The notes: generated by a model not told the origin, from the letters alone. Positions 10,326 to 18,513 are shown, counted from the first letter of the stretch. The stretch is 46,268 nucleotides of DNA from Candidatus Schekmanbacteria bacterium (GCA_016188575.1 JACPHN010000146.1:1-46268), one strand, 5' to 3'. Numbers and translations: made by a program.

Positions 10326-10941
10326 CTATCATTGCCGGCATCGGCGGGATTTCGCCGCGAGGGGTCGCGCCAGCCGGGCGATGGCAGCGGTCCTGCGTCC
10401 AGCGGGCGTTTTGTCTGGCGATTTTGCCATGGCCTTGACAGGCACGATCGCCCCTGGTGGGCGAATTCAAGCCGGCCGGGAGTACATTTCGCGCCGGGAG
10501 GTGAATGGTCCGCGTTGTGTTTGCATGACCTCAGAGGGCGTAGGGAAAGATACAGAGAGTTGGAGACAGAAACTCATTGAAGCCACTGTATCTCGGATCG
10601 CCGGGGGGCTCAGCGCAAAGCATCACCGCCTGCATTTTGCCGATCCCAGGCTTGTCCTGCTGACATCGCGCGTGCAACGAGGTCGGGTTGGGGGCATGCA
10701 ACGCGACTGTCACTGCGCCACGGATGCCTTGTCCGAGTTTCACCAAATCTGGATGCCTCCCGGCGTTACGGCCATTGCGCCATCTAGCAGATGAGGCGGG
10801 CGATCCAGGCGAACATGCCGGTAGGGTGTCATCATGGTCGTTCTGCTCCACCACGCTGCTGTTCCGCGCGCCCACCTGCCGAAAGCTCACCGTCTCGGAA
10901 AGTGTCGTTGATTCAGCAACCTGAACCAATTGGGGTGCGCT
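10326..10941. other. Intergenic region without recognisable genes
   Basis: About 610 bases between the divergently placed start of atpDC and the end of the AbiEii-like gene. The short frames on both strands have the composition of chance frames and no motif I recognise. No strong hairpin plus T-run is visible. Confidence 0.5.
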
Positions 10942-11769
10942 TCACCGGCCCAACTCCGCGCGGAGGTCAGCCGCCAGGACCTCGCAGGTCAGCCTCACCT
11001 GGTCCGCGTCCATGATGGGCTGCGTTGCCCGCGCCGCCATCACGGCGCCTTTGCTGCCTCGGTTCGCGAACAGGTCGTCGAACAGCTCGAGCGCCCGCGA
11101 GCCGGCGGCGGCGCTTCGCGGGTCGACCAGGATCGCACGCAGGCGCCGCCCGAGGTCCCCGACGGGGATCGCCTGCAGCACGCGAAGCACGTCGAGCGCG
11201 TCCTTGTCGTTCGCCCTGGCCGAGCCGCGGCGCTCGTGAATCTTGAACAGCTTGGCGACCAGGAGTGCCCCCGGTCCGGCGACCTTGGCTCGCACGACGC
11301 GCCCGTCGACCTCCGGTTCAAGCGAAGCGATGTCATGCTCGGCCTGGTCGACGAGGACCCCTTCGAGGCCGTCGACCTTCCGGGCGGCGTGGACGCCATG
11401 GCCAGTCAGCCGCGCGGCGCGTCGTCCCGAGCCGGAGCTGACGGTCGCCGGCATGAGGATATCGACTCGGACGTCGATGTCGAGGGCCTCAGAGGTCTGG
11501 CGCCGGGTCTTCCAGATGCCGATGGTGCTCGTCGAGCCGTAGAAGCCGGCACCCTCGAGCGCCTGCTCGAGCGGCGGGATCTCGCCGAGCAACGCAGGGT
11601 CGAGGACCAGGTCGGCGTCCGTGGTGTACTCGGCGACGCCGAGCTCCGCCGCGCCGGTGTGCAGGTAGATCGCCTGGGCGCCGACCAGGATGGTGGCCTT
11701 GCGGTGGTCACCGAGGGCCTCGAGCGCGTCGAGCAGCACCCGCCGCGCGATCACGTACAGCTCATCCAC
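10942..11769 (-). CDS. AbiEii-like nucleotidyltransferase (toxin of a type IV-like toxin-antitoxin pair)
   Basis: A 275-residue protein of the minimal-nucleotidyltransferase type. The nucleotide-binding loop VGAQAIYLHTG is at residues 29-39, and the metal-binding acidic pair lies in YTTDADLVLD (about residues 48-57). A later basic segment (AKVAGPGALLVAKLFKIHER, then KDKDAL-like NDKDALDVLRVL) matches the lysine-rich helix of AbiEii proteins. AbiEii toxins transfer nucleotides, probably to tRNA, and stop growth reversibly. Its ATG overlaps the 3' end of the upstream antitoxin-like gene by 8 bases, the usual AbiE gene order. The first loop reads VGAQ rather than the commoner GGTA/GSLA type, so substrate range may differ. 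Confidence 0.78.
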   Translation of the reverse strand: MDELYVIARRVLLDALEALGDHRKATILVGAQAIYLHTGAAELGVAEYTTDADLVLDPALLGEIPPLEQALEGAGFYGSTSTIGIWKTRRQTSEALDIDVRVDILMPATVSSGSGRRAARLTGHGVHAARKVDGLEGVLVDQAEHDIASLEPEVDGRVVRAKVAGPGALLVAKLFKIHERRGSARANDKDALDVLRVLQAIPVGDLGRRLRAILVDPRSAAAGSRALELFDDLFANRGSKGAVMAARATQPIMDADQVRLTCEVLAADLRAELGR

Positions 11770-12781
11770 GCCACATCCTCTCGTGCGCCGCCATCCAGTC
11801 CATCAGCGCCTCTGCCTCGGCGGGGGAACGGCCGGGGCCCGAGAGCAGGTCCGCAGCGACAACCGGCAAAGCGGCGCACCGCAGGCCGTCGCGCTCGTCC
11901 ACGCCCTCGAACACCGCTTCGTCCTCTGGCTGAAGCAACACGACGTTGGCGCCCGCCTCGGCCGCTCTCAGACCGAGCGTGTGGGCGGCGCCCGCCGAAT
12001 CCTCGACGTACACGGAGGCGAGCCGCGTCGGGGCAGCCGGCGCGATGGCCGCGGCGACCGCGCTGCCGGTCGCGGCGTAGCGAAAGTCGGCTGCTCGGAG
12101 GCCTTCCCAGAGGCTCTTCAGCCCCCGCGGCGCGAACCAGGTACTCGCGTCCGTCCGACTCTCCAGCGGCGCCTCCTCGGACCACCGCAGGAGCAGCTTG
12201 CGCCAATCGACGCGCTCGACTCGCCCGCGCGATGTGCGGTCGAGCAGCGCCTCGCGATCCAGCATGCCGAGCAGCCGCGACACGTACCCGGGGTCGGTGT
12301 CTGCCGCGGCCGCCAGCTCGCGCACGCCGATCGGCTGCGTGAAGCGGGCGAGGGCACACACCACGCGACCCGCCTTGGCGCCGCGCAGGCTGAGGCGTCG
12401 CTCCTCGGGCCAGGGGTTCGCGTCTGCACCGCTTGTCACGATGTACAGACCCGGCTCGTCGACGACGATGCGCACGTTGCCGGTCTGGTCGACGAAGCTG
12501 GCCCCCTCTGCCTCGAGGACCTCCCGGACGCGCCGAGAGAAATAGGGCGCGGCAACGAGGAGCGGTCGTTCGGCCGGGATCTGTCGCGCCGAACGCGGGT
12601 CGGGGCGTGAGAGCGCGGACACCGGCATCTCGCCCGAACGACCCTCCTTCGAGGTGATGCGAAGGCGGGGCGGCCGAGACGTTGCTTCGACTCGCTCCAC
12701 GACCCAGCCGGGCGGGAGGCGCTCCTGCACGACACGGGTCACGCCAGCGACGATGTTGTCCGAGACGCTCATGTTGCACAC
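11762..12781 (-). CDS. AbiEi-like antitoxin and transcriptional regulator
   Basis: A 339-residue protein (GTG start at 12781; ATG at 12772 is an alternative). Residues 70-118 (VREVLEAEGASFVDQTGNVR) match the D-x-x-GN segment common to AbiEi-family regulators. Residues about 138-190 form a winged helix (PIGVRELAAAADTDPGYVSR as the recognition region). AbiEi proteins neutralise AbiEii without tight binding and repress their own promoter through repeated sites. The gene is coupled to the nucleotidyltransferase downstream, and seven phased half-sites surround its promoter, which strongly supports autoregulation. Confidence 0.75.
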   Translation of the reverse strand: MCNMSVSDNIVAGVTRVVQERLPPGWVVERVEATSRPPRLRITSKEGRSGEMPVSALSRPDPRSARQIPAERPLLVAAPYFSRRVREVLEAEGASFVDQTGNVRIVVDEPGLYIVTSGADANPWPEERRLSLRGAKAGRVVCALARFTQPIGVRELAAAADTDPGYVSRLLGMLDREALLDRTSRGRVERVDWRKLLLRWSEEAPLESRTDASTWFAPRGLKSLWEGLRAADFRYAATGSAVAAAIAPAAPTRLASVYVEDSAGAAHTLGLRAAEAGANVVLLQPEDEAVFEGVDERDGLRCAALPVVAADLLSGPGRSPAEAEALMDWMAAHERMWRG

Positions 12782-12877
12782 TCATGGCAACGGGCCGGAT
12801 TGGGGCAACGACCCGGGCTTTCGTTGCCTATGATAGCTCAGTTGCCCGTATCGTGCAACAAGTCACATTCGGACAAC
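12773..12877. promoter_or_regulatory. Phased GTTGC/GCAAC operator array over the AbiE-like promoter
   Basis: Six exact pentamers occur at 12773 (GTTGC), 12787 (GCAAC), 12805 (GCAAC), 12823 (GTTGC), 12841 (GTTGC) and 12855 (GCAAC), with a one-mismatch copy ACAAC at 12873. Successive starts are 14, 18, 18, 18, 14 and 18 bases apart. Two identical 19-bp palindromes GTTGC-N9-GCAAC result (12773-12791, 12841-12859), and the middle pair extends to GGCAACGA-N9-TCGTTGCC (12804-12828). The array spans the promoter and the start codon of the AbiEi-like gene, as expected of a cooperative repressor operator. Confidence 0.7.
12830..12858 (-). promoter_or_regulatory. Promoter of the AbiE-like operon
   Basis: On the - strand TTGCAC (12858-12853), a 17-base spacer and TATCAT (12835-12830) form a sigma70-like promoter. 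The -35 box is itself part of one GCAAC half-site and another half-site sits in the spacer, so repressor binding would directly block polymerase. Confidence 0.6.
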
Positions 12878-12936
12878 GCGGGTTCCGTCGAGGCGTTCCG
12901 GACCTACATCTGGCGCAACGCTCCGATGATTACGTA

Positions 12937-12961
12937 GGAGCACGGCCGTTTGCCGTGCCTC
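12937..12961. repeat. Short stem-loop repeat of REP-like form
   Basis: GGAGCACGGC and GCCGTGCCTCC pair with a single bulge around the loop CGTTT. Short GC-rich hairpins of this look are often dispersed in intergenic DNA of such genomes, but only one copy is in the window, so the repeat status is inferred. Confidence 0.35.
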
Positions 12962-13300
12962 CCCGGTTCGTTCGATGAGCGGACGGGGAAGACACGCCGG
13001 GGAGTACGATCGCGAGCAGAGCACGATGCGTCCCCGGCGAGACCGTAGGTCGGGAAATGGACGGAGCGCTCGCGCCCGGTGCCCCTTCGGGTTACCATTG
13101 GAAGGGTCCCACCCACGGCGCCGGGTGTGCGCTCGACTGAGCTGGTGTGAATGCGCCGCCGGCGCAGTACTGCATTGGGGAATGCTCCAAGCCGTGAACC
13201 CGGACAGTCGTAGAGACCACGAGCGTTTTTCCGGCGACCCGGCAGGCGAGGAGCAGGTGCTCGAGGCGAGCAGCCGTACCGCGAGGTATCCACGATTCCC

Positions 13301-13504
13301 ATGACCACGACCGCCGATGAACCCCGTGCTCCTGTCCCTCCGTGCTCGCTTCTGCTGCTCCATGAGGCACTCCGCGACTTCGCGGCCAGAAACAGGGCGC
13401 CCGAGACGGTCGGGCAGGCGGCATTGCGCCAACTAGTAGGAAACTCAGGTTACGAGGTCCTCCGTTTCATCCGGCGCGGGTCGGCGATGCCGGTGGAAAA
13501 CTAA
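13301..13504 (+). pseudogene. Probable detached N-terminus (GAF start) of the sigma54-type regulator
   Basis: This 67-residue frame starts at ATG 13301 and reads LLLLHEALRDFAARNRAPET followed by VGQAALRQLVGNSGYEVLRF, which is the usual entry into a GAF domain (helix, then first strand). It stops at 13502-13504, six bases before the ATG of the next gene, which picks up mid-GAF. Adding one A to the AAAA run at 13497-13500 joins the two frames without any stop. I read it as the original N-terminus separated by a one-base indel; a sequencing error in the homopolymer is equally possible. Confidence 0.5.
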
Positions 13505-13509
13505 TTGGA

Positions 13510-14928
13510 ATGACGGACTCGAGCGCCGGGGCGGTGGCGAGGTTGACCGGGAGCGACGAGATCGCGTTTCTGGCGCGGTGGGGCCTCGACGGCTCGGAGC
13601 TGCCCAGCGAGACTGCCCTGCGCGAGGTCCTCTCCAGGCGACGAGATATCATTGCGGGAGCTCCCCCTTCCTCCAGCTCCGTCGAATCCGCCCGGATCTC
13701 GCACGTTCTCTGCCTCCCCGTAGCCTGCGGGGACCAACTGCTCGGAGCCGTGTACCTGGACCGGAGGGGCTGGGCGGCGGAGGCATACGACGATTCGAGC
13801 CGCATTCTGGCGGAGGCTTTTTGCTCCGCGTTGGCGCTCTCCCTCCACCTTTCGGCTGAGCTCGATTCGACCCGCGAGTTGCTCGAGGAAACCGGAAGCG
13901 CAGCGATCGAGGTACGGGAGCTGGCCCTCGCGTCGCGGGATTATTGGCGACTGGGGGACATTCGCACCCACAGCCCGGTCTTCGCGGACTGCCTGGCCAG
14001 GGCGGAGCGTGCGGCCCGGTCGTCCTTCGAGGTGCTCCTGCTCGGCGAGACCGGCGTCGGCAAGAATCATCTCGCTCACGTCATCCACTCGGCCTCGGAG
14101 CGAAGAGGCGGCCCCTTCGTCCTGCTGCAGTGCAGCGCGGTTCCGGAATCGCTGCTCGAGTCCGAGCTGTTTGGTCACGAGAAGGGCGCCTTCACCGATG
14201 CGGTTGGTCGCCGGAAAGGCAAGATCGAGCTGGCGGCGGGCGGTACCCTGTTCATCGACGAGATCGACGAGCTCGGGGCCGCCGTTCAGGTGAAGCTGCT
14301 GGAGCTGGCGGAAAAGCGCGCCTTTTATCGGGTAGGTGGCGAAGAGCTCCTCTCCAGCGACGTCCGGATCATGGCCGCGACGAATCGTCACCTGAAGTCG
14401 GAGGCGCGCGCTGGTCGCTTCCGCAAGGACCTGTACTATCGGCTCAACACGATCCCCCTCGCGGTTCCGCCGCTGCGCGCCCGGCGAGAGGACATTCCAG
14501 CTCTGGCGGCGAGTTTTTTGCGTGAGGCCTGCGCCCTGTCGAGCCGGCGGGAGCCGGCCGAGCTCGAGCCGGAGGCGATGCGGCTCTTCGAGGGGTACCA
14601 CTGGCCGGGAAACGTCCGCGAGCTCCGCAACTACGTTCGCCGCCTCGTTGCGCTCACGTCCACTCCGGCAATCACCGCCCGTGACATTTTACTGCACCCA
14701 TTCGACGACGTGGAACCAGCACCGCGCACGCCGAGTACGCCCTTGTGGTTGCCGGGGGCTTCCCTGGCGGAGGCGCTCGAGAGTTTCGAGCGCCAGGTAC
14801 TCGAGGCGGCCATCGGCCACGCGGGTACGATTGCCGGCGCCGCCAGGCTGCTCGGTCTGCCGAGGCGAACGATGACGGACAAGTGCCAGCGATTCGGCGT
14901 GCGGCCGCGTGGAAAGAAGCCGAGCTGA
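13510..14928 (+). CDS. Sigma54-type enhancer-binding regulator (GAF, AAA+, Fis HTH)
   Basis: A 472-residue protein. Residues 1-118 are the later part of a GAF domain. The AAA+ domain follows, with Walker A GETGVGKN at 179-186 (the last residue is normally E, S or T), the sigma54-contact loop GAFTDA at 226-231 (consensus GAFTGA), Walker B GGTLFIDEIDEL, and the NWPGNVRELRN-type sensor II as YHWPGNVRELRN. A Fis-type helix-turn-helix (AGAARLLGLPRRTMTDKCQR) ends the protein. It should activate sigma54 promoters unless the loop change disables it. Its stop overlaps the ATG of a Ser/Thr kinase gene (TGATG), a pairing common in myxobacteria-like genomes, implying a shared signalling circuit. Confidence 0.85.
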   Translation: MTDSSAGAVARLTGSDEIAFLARWGLDGSELPSETALREVLSRRRDIIAGAPPSSSSVESARISHVLCLPVACGDQLLGAVYLDRRGWAAEAYDDSSRILAEAFCSALALSLHLSAELDSTRELLEETGSAAIEVRELALASRDYWRLGDIRTHSPVFADCLARAERAARSSFEVLLLGETGVGKNHLAHVIHSASERRGGPFVLLQCSAVPESLLESELFGHEKGAFTDAVGRRKGKIELAAGGTLFIDEIDELGAAVQVKLLELAEKRAFYRVGGEELLSSDVRIMAATNRHLKSEARAGRFRKDLYYRLNTIPLAVPPLRARREDIPALAASFLREACALSSRREPAELEPEAMRLFEGYHWPGNVRELRNYVRRLVALTSTPAITARDILLHPFDDVEPAPRTPSTPLWLPGASLAEALESFERQVLEAAIGHAGTIAGAARLLGLPRRTMTDKCQRFGVRPRGKKPS

Positions 14929-15314
14929 TGGCGCCCTGTCCAGAGCGCGTCGGTCCCTACCGCGTTCTCGACTTGCTGGGACGAGGCGGAATGGGGCTCG
15001 TGTACCGAGCCGAGCACACGGAGTCAGGCGACCTCGTAGCGCTGAAGCTCGTCCAGGGAAAGAGCCATGCCGCGATCCGTGGTGCCCGACGGGAGATCTT
15101 CGCGCTGCAACGCCTGCGCCATCCCGGGATCGTGCCGCTTCGCGAGCAGGGCCTCCACGACGGTTTGCCCTGGTATTCCATGGCGCTGCTGCGGGGGAAA
15201 CGGCTCACACTCGCGCTGCGAATCGACGATCTCGGCGGTACGACGGTCAGCGGCGCCGCGGATGAGGTCGGCCAGGCGTCCGAGTCGGAATCCGAGCCGA
15301 CATCCGGTTGGTAG
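14928..15314 (+). CDS. Fragment 1: protein kinase N-lobe
   Basis: 128 residues from the ATG overlapping the regulator's stop. LLGRGGMGLVYRAEH is the glycine-rich loop, LVALKLVQG holds the ATP-binding lysine, and RREIFALQRLRHPGIVPL holds the helix C glutamate. The tail is a Ser/Glu-rich linker ending at TAG 15312-15314. The frame continues after the stop directly into fragment 2, so a single nonsense codon separates them. Confidence 0.6.
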   Translation: MAPCPERVGPYRVLDLLGRGGMGLVYRAEHTESGDLVALKLVQGKSHAAIRGARREIFALQRLRHPGIVPLREQGLHDGLPWYSMALLRGKRLTLALRIDDLGGTTVSGAADEVGQASESESEPTSGW

Positions 15315-15323
15315 ACCCGCTCG

Positions 15324-16448
15324 TTGAGCAGCGGGGCGGCAGTGGCCGAAGCGCCACGCGAACCGATTCCTGGAGCCGGTCCGACGCGGCCGGCAGAGAC
15401 GTCTCGCATCGATGAGGCGGTGGCGATCGTCGAGGCGCTGTGCGGCCCGCTGGATTACCTGCACGCCAACGGTCTCGTCCACGCCGATCTCAAACCGGAC
15501 AACGTATTGCTGGGAGATGACGGGCTGCCAGTTCTCGTCGATCTCGGCCTGGCAGCGCTGACCACCGTCTACGATGCCCGAGAAACGGTGCTGCACCGGG
15601 ATTCCTCCATCTCGGGAACGGTCGCCTACATGTCGCCCGAACAGGTGCGGGGCGAGCTGCTCGACGGGCGCTCCGACCTCTACGCAATCGGTTGCCTGCT
15701 CTACCGTCTTCTGGCCGGCAGGCCGCCGTTTTCTTGCGCCACTGCCGGCCAGACGATGCGAGCGCACCTGCGGGATCAACCGGCGCCGCCATCCTCTCTC
15801 AACCCGGCCGTGTCCGCCGAGCTCGACGCCATCGTGGTGCGCTTGCTCGCCAAGCGCCGCGAGGATCGTTTCGGGTTTGCCTCGGATCTTTCGCGAGCGC
15901 TCGGCAGTGTGGCCCGCGAACCCCGCCATTGGCCCGGTGCGCCGCCGCAGAAGACCTACCTACACCGCCCGGCCTTCGCCGGCCGCACCGCCGAAATTCG
16001 CTTCATCAAGGATTCTCTCGGCAAACCAGCCGGCCCGTCGCAGGTGGTTCTCGTCAACCTGAAGGGACCAGCCGGGTCGGGAAAGACGCGTCTGGCCCTG
16101 GAATATGCGGTGAAGGTCGCGGACAGCGGAACGGTCGTGCTCTTCTCCTCGTGCGAGCAGCATCGGAGCCAGCCGCTCGGCGGTTTCGTCGCGGCGATTC
16201 GGGAGCTTGCCGACCGGTTCCGGTTGAGGCCCAAATCCTATGAGCCCGCGATCGAAGTGCTTCCGGGCGTGGCGGGTGCGGGAATCCGTATTTTGCCGCC
16301 GAGTACATCCGTGCGGCGGTCGCCTCCGGGTTGCTTTCCCGTTCCGGGGAGGGCGCCTGGATCATCACCGACGCCCGCGCTCGCGGGTCGGATGAAGAAG
16401 CGGAGCGACTGCCTCTGCCGGCCACCTTACGGGCGCTCATCGCGGTGA
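15324..16448 (+). CDS. Fragment 2: kinase C-lobe and start of the ATPase domain
   Basis: 374 residues from a TTG in the same frame as fragment 1. The catalytic loop reads HADLKPDN rather than HRDLKPxN, the metal-binding motif reads DLG (VDLGLA), and SPEQVRG is the APE-like motif; the loss of the HRD arginine is known in some active kinases. An ATPase begins after residue 210 (FAGRTAEIRFIKDSL) with Walker A GPAGSGKT at about 248-255. From about residue 312 the frame is out of register and the sequence becomes meaningless. Confidence 0.6.
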   Translation: MSSGAAVAEAPREPIPGAGPTRPAETSRIDEAVAIVEALCGPLDYLHANGLVHADLKPDNVLLGDDGLPVLVDLGLAALTTVYDARETVLHRDSSISGTVAYMSPEQVRGELLDGRSDLYAIGCLLYRLLAGRPPFSCATAGQTMRAHLRDQPAPPSSLNPAVSAELDAIVVRLLAKRREDRFGFASDLSRALGSVAREPRHWPGAPPQKTYLHRPAFAGRTAEIRFIKDSLGKPAGPSQVVLVNLKGPAGSGKTRLALEYAVKVADSGTVVLFSSCEQHRSQPLGGFVAAIRELADRFRLRPKSYEPAIEVLPGVAGAGIRILPPSTSVRRSPPGCFPVPGRAPGSSPTPALAGRMKKRSDCLCRPPYGRSSR

Positions 16449-17281
16449 ATCTCTGCAACCTCACGGCGGCGGCCTACCACCTGCTGGAGTGCGCGGCCGC
16501 GCACCCATTCGACGTTTTCCTCGACACCCTGTCGATCCTGGTGGAGGCGGGCGCGGACGGCTTCGAGGCCGGCATCTCCGAGCTGCAGAGCAAGCAGATC
16601 GTTGTCCTCGCCCAGGAGCGGTGCCTCCTGTTCGCGCACCTTTCTTACCGGGACGCGGTCTACGAGAACACCGAGGCGAGCAGCCGCCGGGCGATTCACC
16701 GGCGCTGGGCGGAAACGCTGGAATCCGCATCTGATCCGCCCTCGCTGGATCGCTTCGCGGTGCTGGCCTGGCATTGGGAGCACGCCGCCGACGGCCAGAG
16801 GGCGAGGCCGTGCTACCTGGCTGCCGCCCGTGCGGCCCGGAAAGTCTACGCTCAGCGGGACGCGGAACGGTTCTACCGGGCCTATCTGGACCTCGTGGAA
16901 GTGCCCACGGCCGAGAGTATCCAGGCGCGCAACGAGCTCGCCAGGGAGGTGCTCGGCTTCGGCGGCCGGCTGGAAGATCAGGTGACGGAGCACTCCCGAG
17001 CGCTCGACGAGGCGCTGCGGATCGGTGACGAGCTGAATGCGGGGCGGAGCCACGCCTTGCTGTCCCTGCCACTCCTTCGCCTGGGGAAACGGGATCAGGC
17101 GCTGGCGTCCGTCGAGGCCAGCCTCGCGATCGCCCGAAGCGTGCGGGATCGGCCGACCGAGGCAGCAGCGCTGCTCGGGCTTGCCAGGCTTTTCTCGGAC
17201 GAAGGACGCCTACGCGAGGCACAGGGAACCGCCGCAGAGTCATTGGCGATTGCACGCGCCATCGGCGATCGCCAAGCTTAG
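16331..17281 (+). CDS. Fragment 3: ATPase C-terminal part and first TPRs
   Basis: 316 residues. Real homology begins upstream of the TTG, at about 16280, with GNPYFAAEYIRAAVASGLLS, matching GNPFFVEEIVKELVAERIVV of the intact paralog. The winged-helix-like segment (LPATLRALIAVNLCNLTAAA) and the first TPRs follow (DQALASVEASLAIARSVRDR). It ends at TAG 17279-17281 in the middle of a TPR, and the same frame continues as fragment 4. Confidence 0.6.
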   Translation: MLSRSGEGAWIITDARARGSDEEAERLPLPATLRALIAVNLCNLTAAAYHLLECAAAHPFDVFLDTLSILVEAGADGFEAGISELQSKQIVVLAQERCLLFAHLSYRDAVYENTEASSRRAIHRRWAETLESASDPPSLDRFAVLAWHWEHAADGQRARPCYLAAARAARKVYAQRDAERFYRAYLDLVEVPTAESIQARNELAREVLGFGGRLEDQVTEHSRALDEALRIGDELNAGRSHALLSLPLLRLGKRDQALASVEASLAIARSVRDRPTEAAALLGLARLFSDEGRLREAQGTAAESLAIARAIGDRQA

Positions 17282-17296
17282 CTGTATAGCATCGGA

Positions 17297-18382
17297 GTGC
17301 TCGCGGATCTTCTCAATAGCCAAGCCGAGCATGCGGAAGCACAAAGACTCTGGGAACAGGCGCTCGACCTGGCCCGCGGATCCGGAGATTCGTGCGCCGA
17401 AGTCAACATTCTCGGCAACTTGGTCCAAGTGCTCGCTCACCAGGGCCTGCGCGGTTGCGCGCGCGACTTCGCAGAGAGGGGATTTCGCCTGGCCAGGAAA
17501 ATCGGCTACAGGATCCCGGAAGCCGGCATTCTGTATTTGCTGGGCATGCTATTCCGGATCGAGGCACGCTTTGCCGAAGCCCAGGAGGCTTTCGAGGCGT
17601 CCTTGGACTTGGCCCGGCGTGGCGGCATTCGTGAAACCGAGGCCGCTGCACTGAATGGCCTCGGTCATGTGTGCTTTCAGCTTGGTGACCTCGAAAGAGC
17701 GCGCATCTTCTACACGCAAGCACTGGTTGCCGCTCGCACATGGAACCACCGGCAAGGGGAAGGCTCCATTCTCAATAGTGTCGCCGAGGTGTGTCGACAC
17801 CAGGGTCGTGCGAACGAAGCGAAGGCGCTCTACCGACAAGCATTGGCAGTCGCCCGCGAGCTTGGCCACCAACTTGACCAGGCAATGAGCCTGGGGAACA
17901 TCGGGAAACTGAGCGTCCAGGAGGGCCGGCTAGACGAGGCAAGGGCGATGTACGATCAGGCCCTGGCGATTCTCGATGACAGTTCCCCGGATCGCGCCTG
18001 GATTCTCGCCGAGCTCGGTGATCTGTCGCTCCTGCGGGGGGATTTCACCCAGGCCGAGCGCCTGATTGCCGAGGGGATCGGCATCTCGAAAGCCTCCGGC
18101 GACGTCGTGCAAGTCGCTCTGGCGGACTGTCTCAACGGTCATCTCGCTCTGGCCCGGCAGCAGTCCGCTCAGGCGGCGCTCGAAAGGGCGACGGAAGTGG
18201 CCGGCACCATCGGCTGCGGTCCAGCCAGCGAGCTCGGCCAGGCCATCGCCAGGCTGCGGCGCGCTCAGCGCGCCCAGGAAAGCGGCGACGGCAGGTTGAT
18301 TGGCGGGTACCGCGAGCAGGACGTTCCCGCCTTGCTCCGGACCGCGCAGGCGGACCCCGATGGTGCGGGCGCCGGCGGGTAG
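17297..18382 (+). CDS. Fragment 4: C-terminal TPR domain
   Basis: 361 residues consisting of about eight tetratricopeptide repeats (for example EAQRLWEQALDLARGSGDSC, EAQEAFEASLDLARRGG, EAKALYRQALAVARELGHQL). The TPRs are well preserved, suggesting recent breakage or retained expression of this part. The frame is the same as fragment 3. It ends with TGA-free run to TAG 18380-18382; nothing downstream looks cotranscribed. Confidence 0.6.
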   Translation: MLADLLNSQAEHAEAQRLWEQALDLARGSGDSCAEVNILGNLVQVLAHQGLRGCARDFAERGFRLARKIGYRIPEAGILYLLGMLFRIEARFAEAQEAFEASLDLARRGGIRETEAAALNGLGHVCFQLGDLERARIFYTQALVAARTWNHRQGEGSILNSVAEVCRHQGRANEAKALYRQALAVARELGHQLDQAMSLGNIGKLSVQEGRLDEARAMYDQALAILDDSSPDRAWILAELGDLSLLRGDFTQAERLIAEGIGISKASGDVVQVALADCLNGHLALARQQSAQAALERATEVAGTIGCGPASELGQAIARLRRAQRAQESGDGRLIGGYREQDVPALLRTAQADPDGAGAGG

Positions 18383-18513
18383 CCGCGGTTGGACGGGCGC
18401 TCGGAACGAGTCCCGGGAAGTTCCACCTCCGCGGGAAATTCCCGCGAGATTCTCGGCGCGATAGGCCGGAGATCTAGCGGGGCTGTGACTTTTTACCGGG
18501 GCCCGCCGGTCCG

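Larger units (their letters stand above)
12878..13509. other. Intergenic region with a short GAF-like reading frame
   Basis: Beyond the operator array and the hairpin at 12937-12961 no gene is visible up to 13300. From 13301 to 13504 a short frame resembles the N-terminal part of the following regulator's GAF domain (see the separate entry). Confidence 0.4.
14928..18382 (+). pseudogene. Broken Ser/Thr kinase - ATPase - TPR protein (whole locus)
   Basis: The four frames in this span are successive parts of one protein of the type intact at 30662-34528. Breaks: an in-frame TAG at 15312-15314 between kinase N-lobe and C-lobe; a loss of about 475 bases plus a frame change between the Walker A region (16065) and the GNPYF motif (16280), which removes Walker B and the rest of the NTPase core; and an in-frame TAG at 17279-17281 inside the TPR domain. 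In the intact paralog the two ATPase landmarks are 690 bases apart, here 215. With the core missing the ATPase cannot work, so I call the locus a pseudogene. Confidence 0.78.

Noticed and set aside
10531-10929. Minus-strand 132-residue frame between atpD and the AbiEii-like gene
   Set aside because: No ribosome site, motif or protein-like composition; treated as noncoding.
12863-13432. Minus-strand frame of 189 residues upstream of the regulator
   Set aside because: It contains no motif and overlaps the operator array and the GAF fragment; it looks like a chance frame in GC-rich DNA.
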